A DNA stretch of 64,000 bases from contig JBBCGH010000001.1 in assembly GCA_037200445.1 (NCBI GenBank), forward strand, positions 1,178,001 to 1,242,000, read 5' to 3'. The first letter of the stretch is position 1, and every line of letters starts with the position of its first letter. A program made the position numbers and the translations under genes. Origin of the DNA: Alphaproteobacteria bacterium (lineage in GTDB: Bacteria > Pseudomonadota > Alphaproteobacteria > Rhizobiales > Xanthobacteraceae). The notes below the pieces were generated by a model, which was given only the letters and a program-made list of their open reading frames with translations, ran no database searches and had not been told where the DNA came from. This document shows positions 19,022 to 26,442 of the stretch, one piece after another.

Positions 19022-19825
19022 TCATTTCGGCGTCGACATGGTGCTGACACCGAAGCGCACCGTGTTGATTCCTGCGCGGCGCCCCACCGCACGTTCGTCG
19101 TCGTTCGGAAGCGTGGTTTCGCCCGCGTCCGCGAGGCTGCGCAGCGCCAGCGAAAGCGTGCCGAGCTGGCGCGAGAGCGCCAGCGTCTCGGCCTGGCGCG
19201 GGGAGAGCTCGAGCGTTGTGGTCTTTCCGATCACGACCTTCTGCCCGTCCTTCTCGCCCAGCGTCTGGTCGATCGCGAGGATGCGGATATTCGAGAGAAT
19301 CGTCTCGCTGACCTGCGTATCGGCGGCGCCGGCCTTCTCGGCTTCGCGATCGCGCCGCGAGAGAATCACGTCGACCCGGTCGTTCGGGAGAATGAATCCG
19401 CCCGCGCCGGTCTCCGGCGAAATTTCGGTCGAGACCGCGCGCATGCCCTTGTCGAGCACGGCGGCCATGTAGCCCGAGCCGTTCGCCTTGATGAGCTTTG
19501 CCTCGCGGATCGGCTCGCCCGCCACAAAAGGAGAGCGGGCGATCGCGCCCGAAAGCTGCTCGATCGCGTCGGGCTTCTCGGTCCGGCGCACGAAGGCCGG
19601 ACTTGCCGCCTGCGTCGGCCACTGCTGCCACTGCAGCTCCTGCGCCGAGACCGCCTGGCCGAGATTGATGTCGCCGCGCGCGACCAGAATGTCGACGGTG
19701 TCCATCTTGATGGTCTGGACGGGTGCGGGAGGCGGCGGCTCGTCGCCGCCGCGCCCGGCGAGCAATGCCGCAACGCCGCCGGCGGCAACCGCGACCACAA
19801 GGACAACGATACGCGCGGCTTTCAT
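19022..19825 (-). CDS. cpaB: Flp pilus assembly protein CpaB (RcpC)
   Basis: This 267-residue protein has one N-terminal membrane helix (IVVLVVAVAAGGVAALLAG) and an exported body with an SAF-domain-like region. The segment MDTVDILVARGDINLGQAVS is characteristic, as is GGFILPNDRVDVILSRRD. CpaB is thought to act in the periplasm with the secretin. ATG 19825 is at the signal-anchor start. It is the first of the tightly packed genes cpaBCDEF-tadBC, and a possible CtrA box lies about 70-80 bases upstream. Confidence 0.92.
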   Translation of the reverse strand: MKAARIVVLVVAVAAGGVAALLAGRGGDEPPPPAPVQTIKMDTVDILVARGDINLGQAVSAQELQWQQWPTQAASPAFVRRTEKPDAIEQLSGAIARSPFVAGEPIREAKLIKANGSGYMAAVLDKGMRAVSTEISPETGAGGFILPNDRVDVILSRRDREAEKAGAADTQVSETILSNIRILAIDQTLGEKDGQKVVIGKTTTLELSPRQAETLALSRQLGTLSLALRSLADAGETTLPNDDERAVGRRAGINTVRFGVSTMSTPK

Positions 19826-19892
19826 ACGCTGCACTTTCCACAATGACGCTGTGGCCGAAGGCGGCCGACACGTTGATTTCACCAGTGAAACG

Positions 19893-19907
19893 TCAAACCT
19901 TGGTTAA
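19893..19907 (-). promoter_or_regulatory. Possible CtrA-type box upstream of cpaB
   Basis: Read on the minus strand, this is TTAACC, five bases, then TTGA, close to TTAA-N7-TTAA and nearly the same as the site before tadD (both contain TTAACCAAG). It lies in the 210-base gap between cpaA and cpaB, which otherwise shows no gene. A second TTAACC on the plus strand lies near 19928. The regulatory role is inferred. Confidence 0.35.
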
Positions 19908-20035
19908 TGGCGCGTATCCAATTTGAGTTAACCGAATATTGCGCGGAGTTTTGTGGGCGAATTCGTTTCAATGCGCGCGGCAACGTGCACGCGCGGCGCA
20001 AACGAATTCTTAAGGAGCGTGAAGAAAAGCGCCGG

Positions 20036-20542
20036 CTACATGCCGAGCGATTTCATGAACGGCGTGTCGGAATAAACCCAGAGCGCCGCAATCGCGAGCG
20101 CGATGCCATAAGGAACGCCTGCATCCATCCGGTGCAGACGTTTCGCCCATTCCTGGTTGGCGAGCAGGGCCGGGAGCGGCATCAGGCGGAAGCGCATGAT
20201 CAGCAGCGTCAGGAGGCCGCCGAGGATCGACGCGATGGTCAGATAGTTGAGGAGTTGATCGAAGCCGAACCACAGCGCGGTCGCGGCTGCGAGCTTCGCA
20301 TCGCCGCCGCCGATCCAGCCGCGGGCAAAGAACACGAAGGTCACGACCAGAACGGCGAGCGCGGCAAGCACATGCATGCCGATGTCGGCGAGCGGCATGC
20401 CCGACCACACGGCGAGAAAAAAGAAGCCTCCGACCAGGATCAGCGAGATCCGGTTCGAGATGGTCATGGTGAGGAGGTCGCTCGAGGCCGCAAAGGCCAT
20501 CAGCGCCGGAAACAACAGCAACCTGACTGCGTCACCCACCAT
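20036..20542 (-). CDS. cpaA: Prepilin peptidase CpaA (TadV-type)
   Basis: This 168-residue polytopic membrane aspartyl protease removes the leader from Flp and TadE-type prepilins. The two catalytic aspartates are in FAASSDLLTM near residue 22 and in GWIGGGDAK near residue 83 (the GxGD motif). It is the short form without a methylase domain, typical of tad systems. ATG 20542 is preferred over an upstream in-frame ATG at 20575 because family members start with the membrane helix. It lies 120 bases after the first pilin gene and 210 bases before cpaB. Confidence 0.92.
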   Translation of the reverse strand: MVGDAVRLLLFPALMAFAASSDLLTMTISNRISLILVGGFFFLAVWSGMPLADIGMHVLAALAVLVVTFVFFARGWIGGGDAKLAAATALWFGFDQLLNYLTIASILGGLLTLLIMRFRLMPLPALLANQEWAKRLHRMDAGVPYGIALAIAALWVYSDTPFMKSLGM

Positions 20543-20662
20543 CGTCCCAAACCTGCTGCGGCCACCGCGCCACACGGCGCGATGGCCAGCACCATATCCG
20601 CCGCCCCTTGCGGATCGGTTAGCGGCATCGAGGCCTGTGGGGCCCCGACGCGAAGACCTACG

Positions 20663-20824
20663 TCAGTTGAGGGCGGTCGTGACGTTGGTGAAGACGTTGG
20701 TCAGCTTGGTGCCGAGACCTTGCACGGTCACAATGATGGCGACCGAGATACCGGCTGCGATCAGGCCGTATTCGATTGCGGTTGCGCCGGACTCGTCGCG
20801 AAGGAAGGACTTGAGGGTGGCCAT
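20663..20824 (-). CDS. flp: Flp-type pilin, copy 1
   Basis: This 53-residue prepilin has a short basic leader with a processing site DESG/ATAIEYG: cleavage after Gly13 places Glu at +5 of the mature pilin. A hydrophobic helix (LIAAGISVAIIVTVQGLG) follows. CpaA should process it and CpaF with TadBC assemble it into the adhesive Flp pilus. A ribosome-binding site (GGGAGA) precedes the ATG. It differs from the second pilin mainly in the leader and in the last 15 residues, so the two are recent duplicates. Confidence 0.93.
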   Translation of the reverse strand: MATLKSFLRDESGATAIEYGLIAAGISVAIIVTVQGLGTKLTNVFTNVTTALN

Positions 20825-20984
20825 GCGGTTTCTCCCGAAGAGGTGTCGAAATGAACTCCCCGACCCGTTCCCGGAGTGGAACTTACCGCCCTACCTATAA
20901 GGAGCGGTGAGTTCCCATGCTAAAATTTGCCGTCGCAAGTTTCTAAAAATAGAAATAAAATCAGTGGCTTATGCAAAACGAAAA

Positions 20985-21007
20985 GGCTCCGGCAACCTGC
21001 CGGAGCC
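20985..21007 (-). terminator. Rho-independent terminator after pilin copy 2
   Basis: GGCTCCGGC and GCCGGAGCC form a perfect 9-base stem with a 5-base loop. On the minus strand it is followed by TTTTCGTTTT. It lies 28 bases past the stop of the upstream pilin gene. It would end or attenuate transcription between the two pilins, giving high pilin mRNA from the distal promoter. Confidence 0.85.
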
Positions 21008-21034
21008 CTTCTGATTTCGCGGCGCGATGGCGCG

Positions 21035-21196
21035 TTAGTTCAGCTTGGTCGTGATGTTGGTGAAGGTGGTGTTGAGCTTGGTGCCGAGGCCCTGCACGAC
21101 CGTGATGATCGCGACAGAGATGCCGGCGGCGATCAGGCCGTATTCGATGGCCGTCGCGCCCGACTCGTCCTTGGCAAAGCGCTTAAGGGTCTTCAT
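21035..21196 (-). CDS. flp: Flp-type pilin, copy 2
   Basis: This 53-residue Flp prepilin has the same DESG/ATAIEYGLIAAG processing region and hydrophobic helix as its neighbour, ending FTNITTKLN. ATG 21196 is preceded by AAAGGAG at good spacing; an upstream in-frame ATG at 21277 would add a 27-residue extension lacking pilin character and is rejected. Its own terminator follows. It is the promoter-proximal pilin and probably the main structural subunit. Confidence 0.93.
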   Translation of the reverse strand: MKTLKRFAKDESGATAIEYGLIAAGISVAIITVVQGLGTKLNTTFTNITTKLN

Positions 21197-21647
21197 GGGT
21201 AGGCTCCTTTGGGTCCACACGTGGCTGTCTGAGCACTTTCCGCCCGGGTTTGTTGTTTGCCCCGATGCGATAGTCACGGAAGTTAACAGCGACCGATTGC
21301 AATAAAGTTAATCCGCACGAGGAAAAGCGCAGTCATTCTTGAGGTTAAGCACGTGGTTAACAGTCAATTTCTAAGATTACAGAAGGTAAATAACACTACG
21401 AATGTTTGAGTTCACAAGACGAATATTTTTGAGAACTAGCGTATAGCCAAGAATTGCCGGGACGATTGGGCCGTTGGTTCGAAGAAGGCGTCGGTTGAAT
21501 CCGATAGTCTTCGCAAGAACCGAAGGCGGCAAACGCCACGAACACGTTGCATTTGCATTTCATTCACCAATTTCCAGTCAAATTCGCCTCGGCGATCGGC
21601 GCCGATGTGCTGACCCGGCGATGAGCCGGGCCCTGGAGATTGCTGTG
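21197..21647. promoter_or_regulatory. AT-rich divergent promoter region between pilins and minor pilin genes
   Basis: No gene is seen in these roughly 450 bases, which are much richer in A and T than the rest of the window. It must hold promoters for the leftward pilin genes and the rightward pilus genes. Several TTAA(C) half-sites occur, including TTAA, eight bases, TTAA at 21345-21360, whose centre is the palindrome CACGTG. I could not place -35 and -10 boxes with confidence. Confidence 0.6.
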
Positions 21648-22142
21648 ATGAAGGCGACTCGCGCCCGCAAGACCGCCGCGGTCCTGGCCCTGATCCTGTC
21701 GATATTCCTTCTGCCGCGCATCGCCGGCGCCGCCGAGACGGTCGAGGTCGTGCTCGACCAGGCCGCGCTGATGAAACTGCCCGACAAGGTTTCGACCGTC
21801 GTGGTCGGCAATCCGATGATTGCCGACATCGCGATTCAGTCCGGCGGGCTGATGGTCGTGACCGGCAAGGGCTTCGGCTCGACCAATCTCATCGCGCTCG
21901 ATCGCGCAGGCGCAGTGCTGATGGAGCGTTCGATTGTGGTGAGCGGGCCGCGCGGCAACGACACCGTGCAGGTCTTTCGCGGGGTTCAGCGCGAAACCTT
22001 CAGCTGCACGCCGAACTGCGAGCGCCGCATCACGCTTGGCGATTCCGCCGACTTCTTCTCGGCCATCCAAACGCAAGCCGAAACACGCAACGGCGCGGCG
22101 GCGAGCGGCGGGGCGGCTGCCGCCAAGGCGCCGGCACGGTAG
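21648..22142 (+). CDS. Pilus assembly N-terminal-domain protein (CpaC-N-like)
   Basis: This 164-residue exported protein resembles only the N-terminal domain of CpaC secretins. The signal peptide AAVLALILSIFLLPRIAGAAE is followed by LPDKVSTVVVGNPMIADIAI and TGKGFGSTNLIALDRAG, which align in order with the corresponding stretch of the cpaC product in this window. There is no secretin domain. A Cys pair (CTPNC) lies near residue 122 and a low-complexity Ala/Gly tail ends the protein. ATG 21648 is chosen at the signal peptide; ATG 21621 is possible. It starts the rightward minor-pilin cluster and may be a periplasmic accessory of the secretin. Confidence 0.85.
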   Translation: MKATRARKTAAVLALILSIFLLPRIAGAAETVEVVLDQAALMKLPDKVSTVVVGNPMIADIAIQSGGLMVVTGKGFGSTNLIALDRAGAVLMERSIVVSGPRGNDTVQVFRGVQRETFSCTPNCERRITLGDSADFFSAIQTQAETRNGAAASGGAAAAKAPAR

Positions 22143-22317
22143 CGTTTTGTCACGCGCCGCCTTGCGCGTGGTTAGCGAAACGTGAATCGCGCGGTCAAGT
22201 GTCTCGTTAATCCGCGCAACAATTCGACAACGCGCTTTTGCTAATGCTCAACCGGATCACGTGTATCGCGTGAGTGCGGTGCCGCCGGCACCGCGAACGA
22301 TCCGGAGCAATCGCGTC

Positions 22318-22905
22318 ATGTTGCAGGCAATCCGTGCTGCGTTTGCCGTCCGAACCGCGCGGCTCCCGCGTGCGAACCTCTTTCGTTTCGATACCGCGCG
22401 CCGCTTCGCCCGTCACGACGACGGCGCGGCCGCGGTCGAATTCGGGATGGTCGCGGCCCCGTTCCTGGCACTGATGTTCGCGATCATGGAGACGGCGCTC
22501 GTCTTCTTCGCGGGCCAGACGCTGGAGACGGCGGTGGCCGACTCGGCGCGCCTGATCATGACCGGACAGGCGCAGTCGCAGAGCTTCGATGCCGGGCAAT
22601 TCAAGACGCAGGTGTGCAACAAGGTCGGCGGGCTGTTCGACTGTGCGGGCGGGCTATACGTCGACGTGAAGACCTACTCGTCATTCGGCTCGGTCGACAA
22701 TTCCACGCCGGTCGATGTCAACGGCAACCTCAAGACCGGCACCTTCGGCTATTCGCCCGGCGGCCCGGGCGACATCGTGGTGGTGCGGCTGATGTATCAG
22801 TGGCCGGTCTATGCCTCGTTGCTCGGGTTCAATCTGGGCAACCTGGCGGGCAACAAACGCCTCCTGATGGCGACCGCCGCGTTCCGCAACGAGCCCTATC
22901 AATGA
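22318..22905 (+). CDS. tadE: TadE-like minor pilin / pseudopilin
   Basis: This 195-residue protein has the TadE signature: a basic leader, then DDGAAAVEFGMVAAPFLALMF with Glu in the pilin-like position and one hydrophobic helix. The rest is an exported domain with two cysteines (VCNKVGGLFDCAGG). It should be cleaved by CpaA and join or prime the pilus. The start at ATG 22318 gives a leader of about 45 residues; other starts are possible. Its stop overlaps the ATG of the next gene (ATGA), so the two are translated together. Confidence 0.88.
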   Translation: MLQAIRAAFAVRTARLPRANLFRFDTARRFARHDDGAAAVEFGMVAAPFLALMFAIMETALVFFAGQTLETAVADSARLIMTGQAQSQSFDAGQFKTQVCNKVGGLFDCAGGLYVDVKTYSSFGSVDNSTPVDVNGNLKTGTFGYSPGGPGDIVVVRLMYQWPVYASLLGFNLGNLAGNKRLLMATAAFRNEPYQ

Positions 22906-23477
22906 GAGTACGTTCCATGCGTCCAGCCCATCTTGTAGCGCGCGCACGGCGGCTGCTGCACCGCTTCCAGCACGACAAGCGTGGCGTCTCCGCTGTCGAG
23001 TTCGCCATGCTATTGCCGCTGATGATCACGCTCTATCTCGGGGGCGTCGAAGTCTCGTCGGCGATCGCGGTCGATCGAAAGGTCACGCTGGTTGCGCGCA
23101 CCCTCGGCGATCTCGTGGCGCAGTCGACCAGCGTCAACGCGACCGACATGACCAACATCCTCAACGCGGCGAGCTCGGTCGTGCAACCCTTCTCGTCATC
23201 ACTGATCAAGGTGACGGTCTCGCGCGTCGACGTCGACGGCAATGGCGTTGCCAAGGTTGTGTGGAGCAAGACCAAGAACGGCACCGCGCGCGCGGCGAAT
23301 TCCACCGTCACGCTGCCGACGGCGCTCAATACCGCGAACACGTCGTTGATCTGGGCGGAATCGCAATACGGCTACACGCCGACCATCGGCTACGTCATCA
23401 CCGGGACGTTGCAGTTGCACGACCAGATCTACATGCGGCCGCGGCTCTCCGACACCGTCGCCTGCAACGCGTGCTGA
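22902..23477 (+). CDS. TadE/TadF-like minor pilin
   Basis: This 191-residue second pseudopilin has the motif KRGVSAVEFAMLLPLMITLY with a Glu at the processing position and a single membrane helix, followed by an exported domain rich in Thr, Ser and Asn. It ends in VACNAC. ATG 22902 overlaps the stop of the preceding gene. In other tad loci this position is held by TadF or a second TadE. TadG, which often follows, is not in the window; the next gene is on the opposite strand. Confidence 0.87.
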   Translation: MRVRSMRPAHLVARARRLLHRFQHDKRGVSAVEFAMLLPLMITLYLGGVEVSSAIAVDRKVTLVARTLGDLVAQSTSVNATDMTNILNAASSVVQPFSSSLIKVTVSRVDVDGNGVAKVVWSKTKNGTARAANSTVTLPTALNTANTSLIWAESQYGYTPTIGYVITGTLQLHDQIYMRPRLSDTVACNAC

Positions 23478-23496
23478 TTCAGAGGACGGTGGGCCT

Positions 23497-23949
23497 TCAA
23501 CCGATCGGCAGCGCGGTCGTCTGCTTGATCCGCTCCATCGCGAAGCGCGACGTGACGTTTTTCAGCGGGATCGCGGCGATCAGCTTCTTGTAGAACGCGT
23601 CGTAGTCCTGAATGCTCGCGACCGCGACGCGCAGCATGTAGTCGACGTCGCCGGCCATCCGGTAGAACTCCAGCACCTCCGGCATCGCACGCACGGCTTC
23701 CGCGAAACGGCCAAGCCATTCCTCCGAATGGTCGCCGGTCTCGATCGCGACAAACACCGTCACGCCGAGGCCGACGCGGTCCGGATCGACCACCGCGACG
23801 CGCTTCTGGATGACGCCCTCGGCTTCGAGCTTCTGGATGCGTTTCCAGCAGGGGGTGGACGAGAGCCCTACGCGATTGCCGACTTCGGCGACCGAGAGGG
23901 AAGCGTCCTGCTGCAGCACGCCGAGAATTTTGCGGTCGATAGCGTCCAT
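23497..23949 (-). CDS. Lrp/AsnC family transcriptional regulator
   Basis: This 150-residue regulator has an N-terminal helix-turn-helix (residues 5-45, with ASLSVAEVGNRVGLSSTPCW) and a C-terminal RAM ligand-binding domain (VFVAIETGDHSEEWLGRF, then VLEFYRMAGDVDYMLRVAV). Such proteins sense amino acids and often control a neighbouring transporter or enzyme. It is divergent from the rhodanese/YeeE genes, 140 bases away, so a sulfur amino acid signal is plausible but unproven. The intergenic region is AT-rich with runs such as ATTCTTATTTGG. Confidence 0.92.
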   Translation of the reverse strand: MDAIDRKILGVLQQDASLSVAEVGNRVGLSSTPCWKRIQKLEAEGVIQKRVAVVDPDRVGLGVTVFVAIETGDHSEEWLGRFAEAVRAMPEVLEFYRMAGDVDYMLRVAVASIQDYDAFYKKLIAAIPLKNVTSRFAMERIKQTTALPIG

Positions 23950-24089
23950 GCCACGATGCCCTTGAAAGGCAGGAGAAGATCACCGAGCGTCGCCTCAAAT
24001 GAGAAGATCATTCTTATTTGGAGCCGCGATCTGTTATTATAGAGAAAAATATTCTATTTCAAGGGCCAATTCGATTTGAGGCCTGATCG

Positions 24090-25061
24090 ATGCGCATTCT
24101 TGCCCCGGCTTTCCGTCTCTTCAGCCTGATTGCCGTTTTGGCCTTCGCTCTCGCGGGGCCGGCACGCGCCGAGGACGTGACGCCGCTCGTCTCTGCCGGA
24201 TGGCTCAAGCAGCATCTGCAGGACAGCGACGTACTGGTGCTCGATATCCGCTCGGCGATCGACGGCGGTGGCACCGAGGCCTACCAGAAGGCGCATATCC
24301 CGGGCGCGATCCACAGCGATTACGACAAGGCCGGCTGGCGCGTGACGCGCGGTGGCGTGCCGTTCATGCTGCCGACGCTGCCTGAACTCGAAAAACTGAT
24401 CGGTGAACTTGGCATCGACGAGGACACGCGCGTCGTCGTGGTGCCGGCGGGCGTGCACTATACCGACTTCGGCGCGGCGGCGCGCACCTACTGGACCTTG
24501 AAGGTAACCGGTGTTGCCAGGGTCTCGATCCTGGACGGCGGCTTCGCGGCATGGAGCCGCGACGGTAACGCGACCGAATCCGGGCCGAGCAAGCCGTCGC
24601 CGAAAATCTTCACCGCATCGCTGAACAAGGCGCTGCTCGCCGAAAGGGGCGATGTGCAGAAGATCGAGCAGGCGGGTGGCGCCACGCTGATCGATGCACG
24701 TCCCGCGTCGTTTTTCACCGGCAAGGAGCGCGCTCCCGCCGCCAAGGCCTACGGTCACATTCCCGGCGCGGTCAACGTCGACAGCGCGAGGTTCTATGAT
24801 TCGCAAACGAACCGGCTGAAGCCGCAAGATCAGCTTGCCGCAATCGCGGCAGCGCTCCCCAACGGCCCGGCGGTGACCTACTGCAACACCGGGCACTGGG
24901 CCGCCACCGACTGGTTCGTGCTCTCCGAACTGCTCGGCCGCAAGGATGTGCGCCTCTACTACGGCTCGATGGTGGACTGGACATCCGACCCCGGCCGTCC
25001 GCTTGCCTCCGCGCGCACCAAGTGGGATGACCTGAAGAAGACGCTCGGCTTAGGGTCCTGA
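24090..25061 (+). CDS. Exported sulfurtransferase with two rhodanese domains
   Basis: This 323-residue protein has a signal peptide (LIAVLAFALAGPARAE) and two rhodanese domains, at about 30-160 and 185-310. The active Cys265 lies in YCNTGHWA in the C-terminal domain, the expected place for thiosulfate or mercaptopyruvate sulfurtransferases; the N-terminal domain carries no Cys at its equivalent site. It should transfer sulfane sulfur in the periplasm. The next gene, a YeeE-type sulfur transporter, is 67 bases downstream, so together they may capture and import thiosulfate-like sulfur. Confidence 0.9.
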   Translation: MRILAPAFRLFSLIAVLAFALAGPARAEDVTPLVSAGWLKQHLQDSDVLVLDIRSAIDGGGTEAYQKAHIPGAIHSDYDKAGWRVTRGGVPFMLPTLPELEKLIGELGIDEDTRVVVVPAGVHYTDFGAAARTYWTLKVTGVARVSILDGGFAAWSRDGNATESGPSKPSPKIFTASLNKALLAERGDVQKIEQAGGATLIDARPASFFTGKERAPAAKAYGHIPGAVNVDSARFYDSQTNRLKPQDQLAAIAAALPNGPAVTYCNTGHWAATDWFVLSELLGRKDVRLYYGSMVDWTSDPGRPLASARTKWDDLKKTLGLGS

Positions 25062-25066
25062 TCAGA

Positions 25067-25110
25067 GCGATGCCAGGAAAAGTGGGAACCGGGTTTCCGT
25101 CCGGCATCGC
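25067..25110. repeat. Palindromic intergenic repeat, family A, copy 3 (divergent arms)
   Basis: The arms are GCGATGCC and GGCATCGC rather than GCATGATC, but the core AGGAAAAGTGGGAACCGG matches other copies. Both arms changed together, so the pairing, not the base sequence, has been kept. It lies between the rhodanese and YeeE genes and may set their relative mRNA levels. Confidence 0.65.
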
Positions 25111-25128
25111 GACCAGAAAAAAGAGAAC

Positions 25129-26274
25129 ATGACCACCGCGACTATTGGGACGCCGTCGGCCGAACTGCCGCGGCTCGACTGGCTATTCCTGATCGCGGCG
25201 CTGCTGGGCACCGCCGTGCTCGTCGCCCTGGTCGGACTCGACGGGCAGCCCGCGTCCGCCGCGCTGATCGTTCTGGGATTTTCGCTCGGTGTTGCGTTCC
25301 TGAAAGCCGAGTTCTCGTTCACGGCGGCCTGGCGCCGCTTTCTGGTGAGCGGCGAGGCGGGCGGCCTCATCGGTGCGCTCGTCCTCATCGCGGTCGCTGC
25401 CGTCGTCATCGTGCCGGTCGCCTCCCTGGTGCCCGGCTTCGGCGGCGCGATTGCGCCGATCGGGCCCTCGCTCGTGATCGGCGCCTTCGTGTTCGGCATC
25501 GGCATGCAGCTTGCGAACGGTTGCGGCTCCGGCACGCTTTACACCGCGGGCGGCGGCTCCGGCCGCATGCTGATCGCGCTCGCGCTGTTCATCGTCGGCA
25601 GCGTGATCGGCAGCCTGCATCTGCCGGCATTTCTGGCGCTCGGCGGAATCGATCCGATCCTTGCGTCGACTTACTTCGGCGCGTGGGGCGGGCTCGCCGT
25701 CACGCTGGCCAGCATCGCAGCCGCCGCGATCACCATCGTGGCGATCGCACGCAAGCGCGGTGCCAATTATCGCCCGCACAAGTCGATCCTGATCGGTGGC
25801 ATCGTCATCGGCCTTCTCTCGATCGGCGTGTTCCTCGCCGGCCATCATCCCTGGAGCGTCACGTTCGGCTTCACGGTGTGGGGCGCAAAGCTTGCGGCAC
25901 TCGCGGGCTTTGACTTCTCGCACGCCGAATTCTGGCAATGGCCGGGCCCGAAGCGCGCACTGACCGAATCCATCCTGTCCGACACCTCGAGCCTCACGAA
26001 CCTGGGCATGATCCTCGGCGCGATGGCTGCGGCGGCCGGGACAAAGCCGTTCGCACGCACCGCCTGGCCGCCGGCGCGCTCGCTGATCGCGGCCGCCATC
26101 GGCGGACTGCTGATGGGGTGGGGCGCCCGCATCGGCTTCGGCTGCAACATCGGCGCCTTCGTGGGCGGCGTTGCGTCCGGCTCGCTGCACGGCTGGATCT
26201 GGTTTGCAGCGGCGCTTGGCGGCTGTACGATCGGCATCCGGCTGCGCCCGCTGTTCGGCCTCTCGCGCGACTAG
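25129..26274 (+). CDS. YeeE/YedE family sulfur-compound transporter
   Basis: This 381-residue membrane protein has about nine to ten hydrophobic helices. Two internal repeats carry the family's conserved glycine-cysteine stretches: QLANGCGSGTLYTAGGGS near residue 126 and IGFGCNIGAFVGGVASGS near residue 335. In the thiosulfate importer of this family, such Cys residues pass the substrate through the membrane. The exported rhodanese lies upstream and a tiny Cys-rich protein downstream, forming a likely three-gene operon for uptake of reduced sulfur. ATG 25129 follows an AAAAAGAGAAC leader. Confidence 0.9.
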   Translation: MTTATIGTPSAELPRLDWLFLIAALLGTAVLVALVGLDGQPASAALIVLGFSLGVAFLKAEFSFTAAWRRFLVSGEAGGLIGALVLIAVAAVVIVPVASLVPGFGGAIAPIGPSLVIGAFVFGIGMQLANGCGSGTLYTAGGGSGRMLIALALFIVGSVIGSLHLPAFLALGGIDPILASTYFGAWGGLAVTLASIAAAAITIVAIARKRGANYRPHKSILIGGIVIGLLSIGVFLAGHHPWSVTFGFTVWGAKLAALAGFDFSHAEFWQWPGPKRALTESILSDTSSLTNLGMILGAMAAAAGTKPFARTAWPPARSLIAAAIGGLLMGWGARIGFGCNIGAFVGGVASGSLHGWIWFAAALGGCTIGIRLRPLFGLSRD

Positions 26275-26281
26275 GTCTGTG

Positions 26282-26440
26282 ATGCGCATCGTCTATGCAC
26301 TGGTGCTGATCGCCGGACTCGCCGCAGTGGTCGCCGACCATCTGGCAAGTCCGTCGTCCGCGCGCGCGGTCTCGCCGGAGGATTTCGCCGGCGCCTGCGC
26401 GCCCTGCGGCGCGCCGTGCCCCTCGGCGCAGAAGAAGTAG
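26282..26440 (+). CDS. Tiny membrane/exported peptide with C-x2-C-x3-C tail
   Basis: This 52-residue protein begins 7 bases after the YeeE gene. It has a hydrophobic N-terminal helix (YALVLIAGLAAVVADHLA) and ends in ACAPCGAPCPSAQKK, placing Cys39, Cys42 and Cys46 outside or at the membrane face. Size, spacing and cysteines suggest an accessory that binds a metal or persulfide for the neighbouring sulfur transporter. I do not recognise a named family. The stop lies 2 bases from the end of the convergent kinase gene. It is a real gene rather than a chance frame because of the clear signal and tight spacing. Confidence 0.75.
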   Translation: MRIVYALVLIAGLAAVVADHLASPSSARAVSPEDFAGACAPCGAPCPSAQKK

Positions 26441-26442
26441 TT

